Of a stretch of DNA of 64,000 bases, positions 16,720-27,285 are shown one piece after another (the stretch's first letter is position 1; the number at the start of each line of letters is the position of its first letter). The notes beneath the pieces are model-generated. The model was not told the origin of the DNA, did not search any database, and worked only from the letters and a program-made list of their open reading frames with translations. A program made the translations under genes and the position numbers. The DNA comes from Sphingomonas sp. 7/4-4 (lineage in GTDB: Bacteria; Pseudomonadota; Alphaproteobacteria; Sphingomonadales; Sphingomonadaceae), in NCBI RefSeq assembly GCF_027941955.1, contig NZ_CP115960.1, positions 372,001 to 436,000 of the forward strand. The letters run 5' to 3'.

Positions 16720-17514
16720 ATGGCTAATCCGTCTGTACGGACTTCGGGCACGCCCGCCAATTCCGCGAACGAACCTCTTGCATCGCCAAGGATTGGTGAG
16801 ATGGCTGGCGATGGTGCCAGCCTCCCCGAACCTAGGAGTGCTGCCATGAACATGATGACCGCGATCAATCCGGCTCGCGCAACGACTGGACGCTATCTTG
16901 ATGAGAAGGGTCTCCCTTCGGAGCGCCACGGCCCTGACCTGACCAAAGCAGAATCGATCGAGGATATGCTCGCCGAGCTCTATGGCCGTAAGACCGGTCC
17001 GCACGGAACATACAGCGCGGTATTTTACTCCGCTGCCAAGGGTAGCGGCATTGAGCTGGTGCTCGAAGTAGATGAAGCGGGCGAAGAATCGGTGCGCTTC
17101 ATGCTGCCCTGCGATTCGCAAGAGGATCTCAGGCGGCCTCGATATCGGGCTCTCAATGATCACCTGTACGCCAAACCCCGGCGCCTGCAGCACGTGATTG
17201 AACTTCTAGTCATATTGGGACGCTTCCACGACGCCAGACCGTTTGCGTCAATCGAGGAGGCAGCCGAAGCATATGCGGCCGCCGGGGGGCGAATCTATGT
17301 CCATGATCATTACGGCAAGATCTCGTGCGAAGAGACGATGCCGACGACCCACTGGCTAGACCTCCAAGACTCATGGGCGAGGTACCCACGGAAACGAATG
17401 CTTCAGCACTATGCGAACACGCTGGCAAAGCCTGGCGCGCGAGAGAAGCTAATCCAGCTCGTTCGGGAACGCGGAGTGCTGAATGAGGAAACGGGTTCCT
17501 ACACCTACGGCTGA
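16720..17514 (+). CDS. Hypothetical protein
   Basis: A 264-residue protein. The first about 45 residues are polar and low in complexity, and an internal Met at about residue 43 (MNMMTAINPARATTGRYL) could be the true start. The remainder is a mixed alpha/beta domain with an acidic patch (ELVLEVDEAGEESVRFML) and a basic C-terminus. The upstream GGAG site fits the ATG at 16720. No family is recognised. It is divergent from the Xre repressor, with two operator palindromes between them, so it is probably repressor-controlled. Confidence 0.6.
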   Translation: MANPSVRTSGTPANSANEPLASPRIGEMAGDGASLPEPRSAAMNMMTAINPARATTGRYLDEKGLPSERHGPDLTKAESIEDMLAELYGRKTGPHGTYSAVFYSAAKGSGIELVLEVDEAGEESVRFMLPCDSQEDLRRPRYRALNDHLYAKPRRLQHVIELLVILGRFHDARPFASIEEAAEAYAAAGGRIYVHDHYGKISCEETMPTTHWLDLQDSWARYPRKRMLQHYANTLAKPGAREKLIQLVRERGVLNEETGSYTYG

Positions 17515-17593
17515 GACAGAGGCGGGGGCTTCGGCTCCCGCCATATTTCTTGGCCGCTTGCGTACCAATTGCGATCTGCCGAGAAGATGGCGC

Positions 17594-17923
17594 ATGCAGG
17601 TCAGGATCATCGGGCAGGGCGAATGGGATCGCCACGACGACCTCCTTCGGTTCAACGCGACGATCGACGGCAAGGAGGTCCCGTTCTCGATCGACAGCGG
17701 CGGACTGTGGGTGATCCGCATGTCGATGAGCATCGACAGCACCGACCAGCTTCAGATCTACCAGGTCAGCGGGAGACTGCTCGCTCGAATGGTAGAGGCC
17801 GTCTATCGGGAGGGCGGGTGCGACCCTTCACGGCCCTATTATATCGGCTACAACGAAGCGATGCGCGTCACCGGCTTGGCAGAGGAGCCGGGAGCGCCGA
17901 CGCCGAAGAAGTGGTTGGGCTGA
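17594..17923 (+). CDS. Hypothetical protein, DUF1488-like
   Basis: A 109-residue protein: MQVRIIGQGEWDRHDDLLRF, then NATIDGKEVPFSIDSGGL. The layout (short beta strands, a FxAxxDGKxVxxxI core, then a helix) resembles the DUF1488 family, but the match is weak. The ATG at 17594 is chosen although the frame is open to 17483, because the upstream part is Pro/Arg-rich and includes the previous gene's end. The C-terminus overlaps the next acidic gene. Confidence 0.5.
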   Translation: MQVRIIGQGEWDRHDDLLRFNATIDGKEVPFSIDSGGLWVIRMSMSIDSTDQLQIYQVSGRLLARMVEAVYREGGCDPSRPYYIGYNEAMRVTGLAEEPGAPTPKKWLG

Positions 17924-18216
17924 CGGGTGATCGACTAAGAGCGCCTCGGCCGCGGCGCCGCGCGCGAGAGATCGGCGACACAATCGACACGCTGATCGCC
18001 TTCATGGACCACCTGAGCGGCGATCCAGACCTGGAGGACGACGACTGCGACCGCTGCGTGGCTGGGGACGATCACATGATCGCCGGGCCGGTCATCCAAC
18101 GTGAATGGTGGTACGGCTGCGGCCAAGCGATCGGGGACGACACCGACGCGGAGGAAAACGGAGACCGCGAATATAACGGCGACGAAGGCGACCACAGCGG
18201 CGAACCGCACGCCTGA
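17911..18216 (+). CDS. Acidic hypothetical protein
   Basis: The frame encodes a very acidic protein with IGDTIDTLIAFMDHLSGDPDLEDDDCD near the start and many Asp/Glu residues to the end. Proteins of this look (xALIxLLDxxDGDPDLED) recur in alphaproteobacterial prophages. The start is uncertain: the GTG at 17911 lies inside the previous gene, and no ATG fits better. A stem-loop with a short T tract follows at 18223. Function is unknown. Confidence 0.45.
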   Translation: MVGLTGDRLRAPRPRRRAREIGDTIDTLIAFMDHLSGDPDLEDDDCDRCVAGDDHMIAGPVIQREWWYGCGQAIGDDTDAEENGDREYNGDEGDHSGEPHA

Positions 18217-18222
18217 CACTCT

Positions 18223-18250
18223 CCCGCCGGGTTTCGGCTGGGCGGGTTTC
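18223..18250 (+). terminator. Probable rho-independent terminator
   Basis: CCCGCC and GGCGGG form a GC stem around a GGGTTTCGGCTG loop, followed by TTTCTT. It lies just after the acidic gene's stop and before the tRNA-Lys region, so it probably ends transcription of the accessory block. Confidence 0.55.
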
Positions 18251-18278
18251 TTCACTCATCACGATTTCCGGACACTGT

Positions 18279-18308
18279 GCGGACACGTTCTGCGCGAGCC
18301 GTGTCCGC
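18279..18308. repeat. Perfect 9-bp inverted repeat beside tRNA-Lys
   Basis: GCGGACACG and CGTGTCCGC are separated by 12 bp. A further partial copy (GGACAC) sits just upstream at 18270-18275. The position, between the accessory genes and the 3' end of a tRNA, is where integrase-binding or attachment sequences would be expected. No integrase gene is visible nearby. Confidence 0.4.
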
Positions 18309-18349
18309 TATCCGACAGGGATGCTAAACTGTTGAATAATTGAGAGTTT

Positions 18350-18425
<76 letters not shown>

Positions 18426-18536
18426 ATTCCGGGGCGTTTCCCGGCGCTCTTGGTGAGTGCGCCGCCGCGTTTGGAGGGGCGCGGTTAGCAAAGCTGGGGC
18501 GGATTGCAAACCCTAAAATGCGCCTGCCTCGAAACT

Positions 18537-19655
18537 TTACCAGCGCTGCTTGCGGCGGCTCTCGCGATCGATCGACATCAGGATGCCGAAGCAGATCATG
18601 AAGGTCATCTGCGCGGTGCCGCCGAAGCTGATCAGCGGCAGCGGAATGCCGACCACGGGCGCGAGGCCCATCACCATCCCCATGTTGATCGCGGTGTAGA
18701 AGAAGATCGTCGCGGAGAGCCCGGCGGCGGTGAGCCGGCCGAAGCGGCTCTTGGCGCGCATGCTCACGCTGATGCCCCAGCCGATCAAGCAGCCGAAGGC
18801 GACGATGATGAACAGGCCGCCCATCAGCCCCCATTCCTCCATCATCGTGGCGAGCGCGAAATCGGTATGGCCTTCGGGGAGATAGTCGAGATGGCTCTGG
18901 GTGCCGTTGAGGAAGCCTTTGCCGAAGATGCCGCCCGATCCGATCGCGATCTTGGACTGGCTGATGTGATAGCCGGTGCCGAGCGGATCGCTCTCGGGAT
19001 CGAGGAACACGAGCACACGGTTGCGCTGGTATTCATGGAGTACGAAATTGACGACGAGCGGAACCGCCGCCGCCAGCGCCAGCCCGCCGCCGATGAACAG
19101 GCGCAGCGGGATGCCTGCGAGGAACATCACCGCGATGCCGCCGCCGGTGATCATCAGCGCGGTGCCGAGATCGGGCTGGAGCATCACCAGCGCCGCGGGG
19201 AGGCCGATCAGCACGGCGCCCGGCCATAGCGCGCCGAACTTGCGGATCTCGCTCGCGGGCAGGATCTCGTAGAAACGCGCCATGGTGAGGACGATCACCG
19301 GCTTCATCAACTCCGACGGCTGGAGGCGGATGATGCCGAGGTCGAGCCATCGCTGACTGCCCCCGGCGACCGCGCCGAGCGCTTCGACGCCGAGCAGCAT
19401 CAACAGGATCACCCCGTACATCGGAAAGGTGGCGTGCGCCCAGAAGCCTTCGGGCACGCGCGACAATACGATCGCCATGCCGAAGAAGACGAAGAAGCGC
19501 ACGCCCTGCGAGAACGCCCAGGGATAGAGGCTGCCGCCCGCGGCCGAATAGAGCACGACCAGCCCGAAACAGCCGACCGCGAGGACGAGTAGCAGGACCT
19601 TCCACGGCAGCTGCGCGAGCGGCGCGGGGATCATGCCGGGGCCGAGCGTGCTCAT
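18537..19655 (-). CDS. rodA: Rod-shape-determining protein RodA (SEDS glycosyltransferase)
   Basis: A 372-residue SEDS-family integral membrane protein, the peptidoglycan polymerase of the elongasome, with about ten hydrophobic segments. Family motifs seen include GSQRWLDLGIIRLQPSELMKP, PDLGTALMI, IAIGSGGIFGKG (with the GTQSHLDYLPEGHTDF loop) and IPLPLISFGGTAQM near the C-terminus. The QPSE and LPEGHTDF segments hold residues needed for polymerase activity. The start overlaps the stop of mrdA (PBP2), its obligate partner, by four bases, and the gene ends the mreB-mreC-mreD-mrdA-rodA operon. Length is normal and no defect is seen. Confidence 0.97.
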   Translation of the reverse strand: MSTLGPGMIPAPLAQLPWKVLLLVLAVGCFGLVVLYSAAGGSLYPWAFSQGVRFFVFFGMAIVLSRVPEGFWAHATFPMYGVILLMLLGVEALGAVAGGSQRWLDLGIIRLQPSELMKPVIVLTMARFYEILPASEIRKFGALWPGAVLIGLPAALVMLQPDLGTALMITGGGIAVMFLAGIPLRLFIGGGLALAAAVPLVVNFVLHEYQRNRVLVFLDPESDPLGTGYHISQSKIAIGSGGIFGKGFLNGTQSHLDYLPEGHTDFALATMMEEWGLMGGLFIIVAFGCLIGWGISVSMRAKSRFGRLTAAGLSATIFFYTAINMGMVMGLAPVVGIPLPLISFGGTAQMTFMICFGILMSIDRESRRKQRW

Positions 19656-21687
19656 TCGTCGCGCTCCACCGGGGCGCCGGCCACGTCGCCGACCGGCACG
19701 GTGGCATTGGCGGCTTCGGAAACGACATTGCTCGCCGCCGCTTCGGCATCCTCGGGAACGGGCGGGGGAGGGCTGCCTTCGCCGCCGCCTGCGCTGCCTT
19801 GAACGCCTCGCTCTTCGCCGCCATCCGCTCGGTATAGGTGCCGCCCCAGCCTTTCTCGAGCGCGTGCAGCGAGGCCATCGCCTTCTCGCGATCGAACAGG
19901 AAGGTCATTACGTCGCGTGCGGTGGGTGCCACGTCGGTGACCGGATTGACGTGGCCATGATGCTCGAGGACGATCGAGGCGGCGTAACGCGGATTGTCCC
20001 ACGGCGCGAAGCAGACAAACAGCGCATGGTCGCGCAGCTTGAAGGGCAGCGCGGCGTTCTTGAGCACGCCTGAGCTGCGTTCTGCCGACGTGATCGCGCG
20101 GACCTGCGCGGTGCCGGTCTTGCCGGCCAGTTCGATACCGGCGATCGGCAGGCGCGCCTTGCCGCCGGTTCCGCCGCCATTGATCACTGCCCACATGCAC
20201 TGACGCACCGTCTGGATATGCTGCGGGTCGATGCCGAGCGACGGCGCCGGCTGGTGCGGCTCGTCGAGCAGCAGCCGCGGCACAATCGCACGGCCCTGCG
20301 CCATCCGCGCCGCCATCACCGCAAGCTGGAGCGGGTTGGCGAGGACATAGCCCTGTCCGATCGACGCGTTGACCGAGTCCGCGATCGTCCAGGGCTGTTT
20401 GTACTTCTTCAGCTTCCACGCGCTGTCGGGCACGGTGCCGAAGCGCTGGCTGGTATAAGGCAAGTCGAAGCGCTGCCCGAGGCCCATCTCGCGTACCGTC
20501 GGCGCGAAGCGGTCATAACCGAGTTCGCGCGCCATCGAGTAGAAATAGATGTCGCAGCTCTGCGCGACGGCACGCTCCATGTTGACCGCGCCGTGCCCGC
20601 CGCGTTTGTGGCAGTGAAAGGCGCGATTCCCGACCTGCAGCGCGCCGCTGCAATGCACGGTGGCTTGGGGCGATATGCCCGCGCGCAGGATCGCGAGCGA
20701 ATGCATCGGCTTGACGGTCGAGCCCGGCGGATACAGCCCTTGCAGGACCTTGTTCATCAAGGGAACGTGATCGTCGCCGGAGAGCATCTTCCACTCGCTC
20801 TGGCTGATCCCGTCGGAGAAGCTGTTGGGATCGTAGCCGGGCATCGAGACCATCGCGAGCACGTCGCCGGTCAGGCAATCGAGGACGACGATCGAGCCCG
20901 AATTGTCGGCAAGCCGCCGCGCGCAATATTCCTGCAGCCCTGCGTCGATGGTCAGCTTGACCGTCTTGCCGGGCACGTCGGGTCGCGTCGTCAGCTCGCG
21001 CACCAATTTTCCGCGCGCGGTGACCTCGACGCGCTTGGCGCCGGGCTCGCCGCGCAGTCGGCTCTCGAGCGTCTTCTCAAGTCCGTCCTTGCCCATCTTG
21101 AACCCGGGCGTGACCATCAACGGATCCTTGGTCTCCTTATACTGCTCGGCCGAGGCAGCACCGACATAGCCGATCAGATGGCCCACTCCAGCGCCGAGCG
21201 GATAGTTGCGCGTGAATCCCTGCGTCGCCTGCACCCCCGGCAATTCGGGCAGCCGGACGAGCACTTTGGCGTAGCGCTCCCAGTCGAGGCTTTCCTTGAC
21301 CTGCACCGGCTTGAACCCATGGGCGCGCTTCAGGTCGGTGGCGACGCGTGCCATATCCTCCGGGGTGAGCCCCAGAATGCGCTGGAGCTCGGCCAGCGTC
21401 TCCTCGCGCTTCTCCAGCCGGTCGGGGATGAGGTCGACGCGGAAATCGGTACGGTTGTTGGCGAGCGGCTGGCCGCTCCGATCGACGATCCAACCGCGGC
21501 GCGGCGGGCTCAGTGTCCGGCTGACGCGATTGTCCTCGGCCATCAGCTTGTAGCGCTCGTTCTCGAACACCGAGAGCCAGGTCATGCGCGCGGCGAGCGC
21601 CAGCGCGACGGTGCCCTGCGCGCCTCCCATCAGCAACGCGCGCCGCGAGAAGCTGTATGCCTGCGACGCCTCGGTGACCTTCAGCAC
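19652..21687 (-). CDS. mrdA: Penicillin-binding protein 2 (peptidoglycan transpeptidase), frameshift near 3' end
   Basis: A class B PBP with a single N-terminal membrane anchor. It has a dimerisation domain (NRVSRTLSPPRRGWIVDRSGQPLANN) and a transpeptidase domain carrying STVK (nucleophile Ser in PPGSTVKPMH), SCD as the SxN/D motif (AQSCDIYFYS) and KTGTAQ. As sequenced, the frame shifts after AAAKAALP at the GGGGG run 19764-19768 and would run on through rodA. Adding one C on the coding strand restores the ending PVPEDAEAAASN ... to a stop at 19652 overlapping the rodA start. The break affects only the nonconserved tail of about 35 residues. It is cotranscribed with mreD, one base upstream. 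Confidence 0.92.
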
Positions 21688-21688
21688 C

Positions 21689-22201
21689 TCAATGCTTCCT
21701 CACGTCGCTGTCGAACCAGACGCAGAGCCGGTAGATCAGTGGAAACAAGGCCGCGGAGGTGACCACCTGCAGCAGCAGCGCAGTGTCGGCATGCGAGCCC
21801 AGAGGCGAGGCGACCAGCCGCCCGGCGATCAGGCAGAAGCCGATGGCGCCGGAAGCGATCAGCCAGTCCTGCCAGAAATCGCGCCATACCAGCCGCGTAT
21901 CTAGCACGTCGATTGCGAGCACGCACAATGTCCACAACAGCATCGCCGAGCCGAGCGGCTGGCCGCTCACCATATCGTCGAAGAAGCCGAGCAGCACCGG
22001 CGCCCAGACGCGCATCGAATCGCCGCGCACCATCCGCCAGCCGAGCAGGATCATCAGCCCGAACGGCGGCAGGAACGGCACCACTGCGACGACCGGGAAC
22101 AAAGTGACCAGCGAGCCGAGCATCACCGACAGCGGCGCGAGCCATACGGCGCGCGGCGGCTTCTCGGCGCGGCCCATCGGGATGAATTCTACGGGGCTCA
22201 C
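21689..22201 (-). CDS. mreD: Rod-shape-determining protein MreD
   Basis: A 170-residue membrane protein with about five hydrophobic segments, ending in the polar CVWFDSDVRKH. The PPFGLMILLGWRMVRGDSMRVWAP and GFFDDMVSGQPLG segments fit MreD. It overlaps mreC by four bases and lies one base from mrdA, within the elongasome operon. MreD joins MreC and the PBP2-RodA complex in the inner membrane. Confidence 0.92.
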   Translation of the reverse strand: MSPVEFIPMGRAEKPPRAVWLAPLSVMLGSLVTLFPVVAVVPFLPPFGLMILLGWRMVRGDSMRVWAPVLLGFFDDMVSGQPLGSAMLLWTLCVLAIDVLDTRLVWRDFWQDWLIASGAIGFCLIAGRLVASPLGSHADTALLLQVVTSAALFPLIYRLCVWFDSDVRKH

Positions 22202-23103
22202 GGCGCAGCCTTGGGTTGCGCGGCACTCGGCGAGGAGGAAGGCGTCGGCGTCGCTACCGGCTCGGGCAGGAAAGTCTGCTGGACCAGCGCGAAATCGAGC
22301 GCGTCGGGATTGGCCGCGGGCTGCGCGACTGCGATGTCCCCCTGAGTGCGAACCACGCGCGCGACGGGAATGTTCGGCGAGAAGACGCCGCCCGTCCCCG
22401 AAGTGACGAAGACGTCGCCGGGGCGGAAGCCCATCGTGGCGACGCTGGCGGAGCGGATGTCGATCAGCCCGTCGCCGCGTCCCGAAGCGATCGCCGGAAG
22501 CCCGTCGCGGGTGCGGCGTACCGGCACGATGCTCTCGGGATCGACGAGCAGCAGCACGCGGGCGCTGTTGGGGCTGGTCTCGATGACCTGCCCGATCAGG
22601 CCGGTGGGATCGCGCACCGGCTGGCCGCGCTTCACTCCCTGCCAGGATCCGGCATTGAGCGTCGCATAGCGACGCGTGCTCGATGACGAGCTGTTGACCA
22701 GCCGCGCCGCGACGATCGCGTCGGTGGTCACGTCGCGCAGCTTGACCATCTCGCGCAGCCGGCGGTTCTCCTGGTCGAGCGTCTGCGCGCGCGACACTGA
22801 AAGTGCATTGTCGGCAAGTTGCTTCTTCAGGCGAGCATTCTCGCTATGGACGTTGAAATAGCTGCTGATTCCCTGGGGTATACTCCCCAGGCTGCGCCGC
22901 ACCCAGTGGAACCCGGAAGCGACCGGCGTGGTCACTTCGGCGAACACGCCGCGCACCGCCGCGAAAGCGGGCGGATTGAAGGTAGAGAGTAACAGCAGCA
23001 CTGCGCCGATCAGCGCACCGCCGGCCGCACCGACATAACCGATGAAGAGCCCGTATTGCGCCCGCCGCGAAAATCCGGGGCGCCGGGTCCGTGGCGGCGC
23101 CAT
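22198..23103 (-). CDS. mreC: Rod-shape-determining protein MreC
   Basis: A 301-residue protein with a short basic cytoplasmic N-terminus, one transmembrane helix (FIGYVGAAGGALIGAVLLLL), a coiled coil at about residues 80-120 (ENARLKKQLADNALSVSRAQTLDQENRRL) and the periplasmic beta-barrel domain with VARLVNSSSSSTRRYATLNAGS and PVRDPTGLIGQVIET. The C-terminal 30 residues are Pro/Ala/Ser-rich. It links MreB to the PBP2-RodA synthase and lies between mreB and mreD. Confidence 0.95.
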   Translation of the reverse strand: MAPPRTRRPGFSRRAQYGLFIGYVGAAGGALIGAVLLLLSTFNPPAFAAVRGVFAEVTTPVASGFHWVRRSLGSIPQGISSYFNVHSENARLKKQLADNALSVSRAQTLDQENRRLREMVKLRDVTTDAIVAARLVNSSSSSTRRYATLNAGSWQGVKRGQPVRDPTGLIGQVIETSPNSARVLLLVDPESIVPVRRTRDGLPAIASGRGDGLIDIRSASVATMGFRPGDVFVTSGTGGVFSPNIPVARVVRTQGDIAVAQPAANPDALDFALVQQTFLPEPVATPTPSSSPSAAQPKAAP

Positions 23104-23113
23104 CCGTCGCGCC

Positions 23114-24208
<1,095 letters not shown>

Positions 24209-24301
24209 TTAGCCCGGACCCTTCCGGGACGGATAAAAATCCATCTCGATGCATGCGCTTGCGGGTCGCGGGATGCCGCCCGTTGGGCTAGACAGACTGC
24301 C

Positions 24302-26094
24302 ATGTCAATACGCCGTCTCCCCGAGCATCTTGTCAACCGAATTGCAGCCGGTGAGGTGGTCGAACGCCCTGCCAGCGCGCTGAAGGAACTGGTTGAAAAC
24401 GCTGTGGATGCGGGCGCTGCCCGGATCGCCGTCCGGCTTACCGCCGGCGGCACCGAATTGATCGAGGTCATCGACGACGGCTGCGGGATGAATCCCGCCG
24501 ATATGGCGCTCGCGCTCGAGCGCCACGCTACCTCCAAACTGCCCGATGATGCGATCGAAGCTGTCGCGACGTTGGGTTTTCGCGGCGAAGCGTTGCCCTC
24601 GATCGCGAGTGTCGCGCGGCTGACGATCGAGAGCCGGCTGCGCGGCGCCGACGGCTGGTCGCGCACTGTGGACAATGGCGAACTGGTCGCCGAGGGTCCG
24701 GCCGCGCTGCCGCCGGGCACGCGCGTACGCGTCGAGCAATTGTTCGCCCGCGTGCCGGCGCGCCGTAAATTCCTGCGCTCGCCGCGTGCCGAATATGGTG
24801 CCAGCCTGGATGTCGTGAAGCGGCTGGCCATGGCGCGGCCGGACATCGCTTTTTCGGTCGAGCATGACGGACGGCGCGTGCTTTCGGTGCAAGGCGGCGA
24901 AACCCGTCCCGAGCGAGTCGCCGCGCTCACCGATCGCGATCTCGCCGGGAACAGCGTCGCGATCGACTTTCAGCGCGAGAGCTTGGTCCTCGGCGGCGTC
25001 GCCGGTTTGCCGACCTTCAATCGCGGCGTGGCGGATCACCAATATCTGTTCGTCAACGGCCGCCCGGTGAAGGACCGGCTGCTCGCGGGTGCGGTGCGCG
25101 GCGCCTATGCCGAGATGCTCGCACGCGATCGCCATCCGGTGGTGGCGCTGTTCCTCGATGTCCCCGCCGACCAGGTCGACGTCAACGTCCATCCCGCCAA
25201 GACCGAAGTCCGCTTCCGCGATCCCGCGCTCGCCCGCGGCATGATCGTCAGCGGCCTGCGCCGCGCGCTCGACGAAGCCGGTCACCGCAGCGTCCAGCGC
25301 CCGAGCGAGGCGGCTTTGGGGATGTGGCAACCGGGACATGTGAGCGGGCCTGATCCGGAGGCACTCACGTGGAGTCCTGGAGGTCCCGCAGCAGACGGGG
25401 AAGAGTTGAAGCATTATTCAGGCCTCGCGCTCCACGATCGCCGCCCCACCTTCTTCACCCCGCCGCCGCAAGCCCGCGCCGAAGCCGCGCATGCGCCTGT
25501 CCCTCAGACGATAGACTTCCCCTCGGTGTCGCCCGCGGGCAGGTCGCGAAGACCTATATCGTCGCCGAGGCCGAGGACGGGCTCGTCCTCGTCGACCAGC
25601 ATGCCGCGCACGAGCGCCTCGTCCTCGAGCGGATGCGGCGGGCGATGCAGGGCGGTGGCGTCGCCAGCCAGGCGCTGCTGCTGCCCGAAGTCGTCGAGCT
25701 CGAAGAGCCCGCCTGCGATCGGCTCGAGGCACGCATCGAGGAACTGGCGCAATTCGGCCTCGAGCTCGAACGTTTCGGCCCGCGCGCGATGCTTGTCCGC
25801 GCAACGCCCGCAGCGCTGGGACAGGGCGACGTCCACGGCCTCGTCACCGATCTCGCCGACGAACTCGCCAGCTTCGACGAGGCATTGTCATTGAAGGAGC
25901 GGCTCGACCACGTCGCCTCGACCATGGCGTGTCACGGCTCGGTGCGCGCGGGCCGGGTCCTTTCGGTCGCCGAGATGAATGCGCTGCTCCGCGAAATGGA
26001 AGTCACGCCGCATTCGGGCCAATGCAATCACGGCCGCCCGACCTGGGTGAAACTGGCGCATGGCGACATCGAGAAATTGTTCGGACGCAAATAG
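24302..26094 (+). CDS. mutL: DNA mismatch repair protein MutL, frameshifted as sequenced
   Basis: The N-terminal GHKL ATPase is intact: [56 protein letters not shown]. The C-terminal dimerisation domain follows in another frame ([30 protein letters not shown] ... [10 protein letters not shown]). One base missing from CCCC at 25519-25522 accounts for the break in the variable linker, restoring [10 protein letters not shown]. The C-terminal [12 protein letters not shown] fits the DQHA(x)2E(x)4E metal-binding endonuclease motif, so this MutL probably nicks DNA itself, as in bacteria without MutH. The restored length is about 597 residues, normal for the family. Confidence 0.92.
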
Positions 26095-26202
26095 CGCGTG
26101 GCGTGATCGCATACCGTCGGCACCACTCGCGTAGCGGCGACCGCTATACGTGTGCAATACAGTATGTTATGGCGTTGCTTTGCTATCTTTCAGGGGGTGG
26201 GG

Positions 26203-26463
26203 ATGTCGATCCGCTTGCTCGCGGCTGCTGCTGTTACGTGCCTGTTTTCGCACGCCGCCATTGCGCAGGATGCGCCGATTGATCCGGCCAAGCCGGTCCA
26301 GGAGAAGAAGCTCTGCCGTTCGGTCACGCCGACGGGAAGCGTGATGTCGAAGCGCATCTGCCTGACCAAGACCGAATGGGCGAAGCTCAACGGGGAATAT
26401 GAGAAGCGGAACGAAGCCTTTCGCGAGAATCAGAGCCGCGGCGGCCAGCTCGGCGCGCAATAA
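26203..26463 (+). CDS. Small exported protein of unknown function
   Basis: An 86-residue protein with a signal peptide (MSIRLLAAAAVTCLFSHAAIAQ) and a short mature region containing two cysteines, LCRSVTPTGSVMSKRICLTKTEW, then a charged helix. This Cys-x(n)-RxC layout is common in small periplasmic proteins of sphingomonads. The start at 26203 follows a GGGG-rich ribosome-binding site and is preferred over upstream in-frame Mets because of the signal peptide. No function is known. Confidence 0.75.
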   Translation: MSIRLLAAAAVTCLFSHAAIAQDAPIDPAKPVQEKKLCRSVTPTGSVMSKRICLTKTEWAKLNGEYEKRNEAFRENQSRGGQLGAQ

Positions 26464-26473
26464 GCGACCTGCC

Positions 26474-27169
26474 TCAGCGGGCGCGGGCGCGAACCGGTGC
26501 GGAGCGCGCGCCGTGGGCGGTCCATTGCGGCAGGCTCGGCCGACCGTCGGCGGTTGCGGCGAAATCGACGACGCAGATATGGCCATAGCGGCGATGCTCC
26601 CCGCAGCCGATGCCTGCAAAGCGGAAGTCGTTCTTGAACAACAGCGTGCGATGGCCGCGGCCGGGCACGCCGTCGTCGACGATCATCTGGCGGACCACCG
26701 CGTCGGCATCGGCCATGCCATAGGAAATGCTTTCGCCGACGAAAATGTCGCCGCCGCGGCGGCGGACGCGCTCGCCGGGGCCGGATCCGTCGCGCGACAC
26801 ATGGCCGATCGCGCCAATCATGCCCTGATCGTCGGCATGATCCTGCGCGGCGAGCGCGAGCAGGTCGCCCCGTTCGAGCGGCGGGAGCGGGGCCTGGCGT
26901 TCGAGAAAGCGGATCGCCTCGTCGACCGCGGACACGCCTTCGCGCGTGTAAGTGCCTTCCTCGCCCGGCAGGAACAGCATGTCGCCGTCGAAATAGTCGC
27001 GATATTCACGCAATTCGTCGGCAAAGGCGCGGGGATCCTGACGAACATCGTTGATCCGCTCGAGCACCTGCGCCTCGATCGAACGGCTGCGGGGTTCGCT
27101 ATCGGTGGCGGCAATCAAAAGGGCTGAGCAGGCCGCGAGCGCGGCGGTGGCGAAACGCCCGATACGCAT
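26474..27169 (-). CDS. Exported CAP (SCP-like) domain protein
   Basis: A 231-residue protein: signal peptide (MRIGRFATAALAACSALLIAA), then a CAP/SCP domain with ERINDVRQDP, GEEGTYTREG, LALAAQDHADDQG, IGHVSRDGSGPGERVRRRGG, VGESISYG and the GRGHRTLLFKNDFRFAGIG signature. The His and Glu pairs of the CAP cavity are visible (QDHADD, GHVS, GES, GHR). It is similar in order and motifs to the next gene upstream, making a tandem paralogous pair. Bacterial CAP proteins of the YkwD type have no agreed function. Confidence 0.88.
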   Translation of the reverse strand: MRIGRFATAALAACSALLIAATDSEPRSRSIEAQVLERINDVRQDPRAFADELREYRDYFDGDMLFLPGEEGTYTREGVSAVDEAIRFLERQAPLPPLERGDLLALAAQDHADDQGMIGAIGHVSRDGSGPGERVRRRGGDIFVGESISYGMADADAVVRQMIVDDGVPGRGHRTLLFKNDFRFAGIGCGEHRRYGHICVVDFAATADGRPSLPQWTAHGARSAPVRARAR

Positions 27170-27285
27170 GTTACAGATCCCCCGGAACCCGCCGCGTACG
27201 CGCGCCGGACGTCTATGGTGATGCGGCACATCCTAACCTCATGACGAGGCGTGTGGATAGTCCGGAGTTAACCCTAAATGCGGGT

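Noticed and set aside
18217..18349. Integrase gene or attachment site at tRNA-Lys
   Set aside because: Only an inverted repeat is visible. No integrase frame and no second copy of the tRNA 3' end were found by eye, so an att call would be speculation.
19033..19652. Long reading frame extending mrdA through rodA
   Set aside because: It is the antisense-free shadow produced by the frameshift at 19764-19768. RodA is clearly encoded in the other frame with all SEDS motifs.
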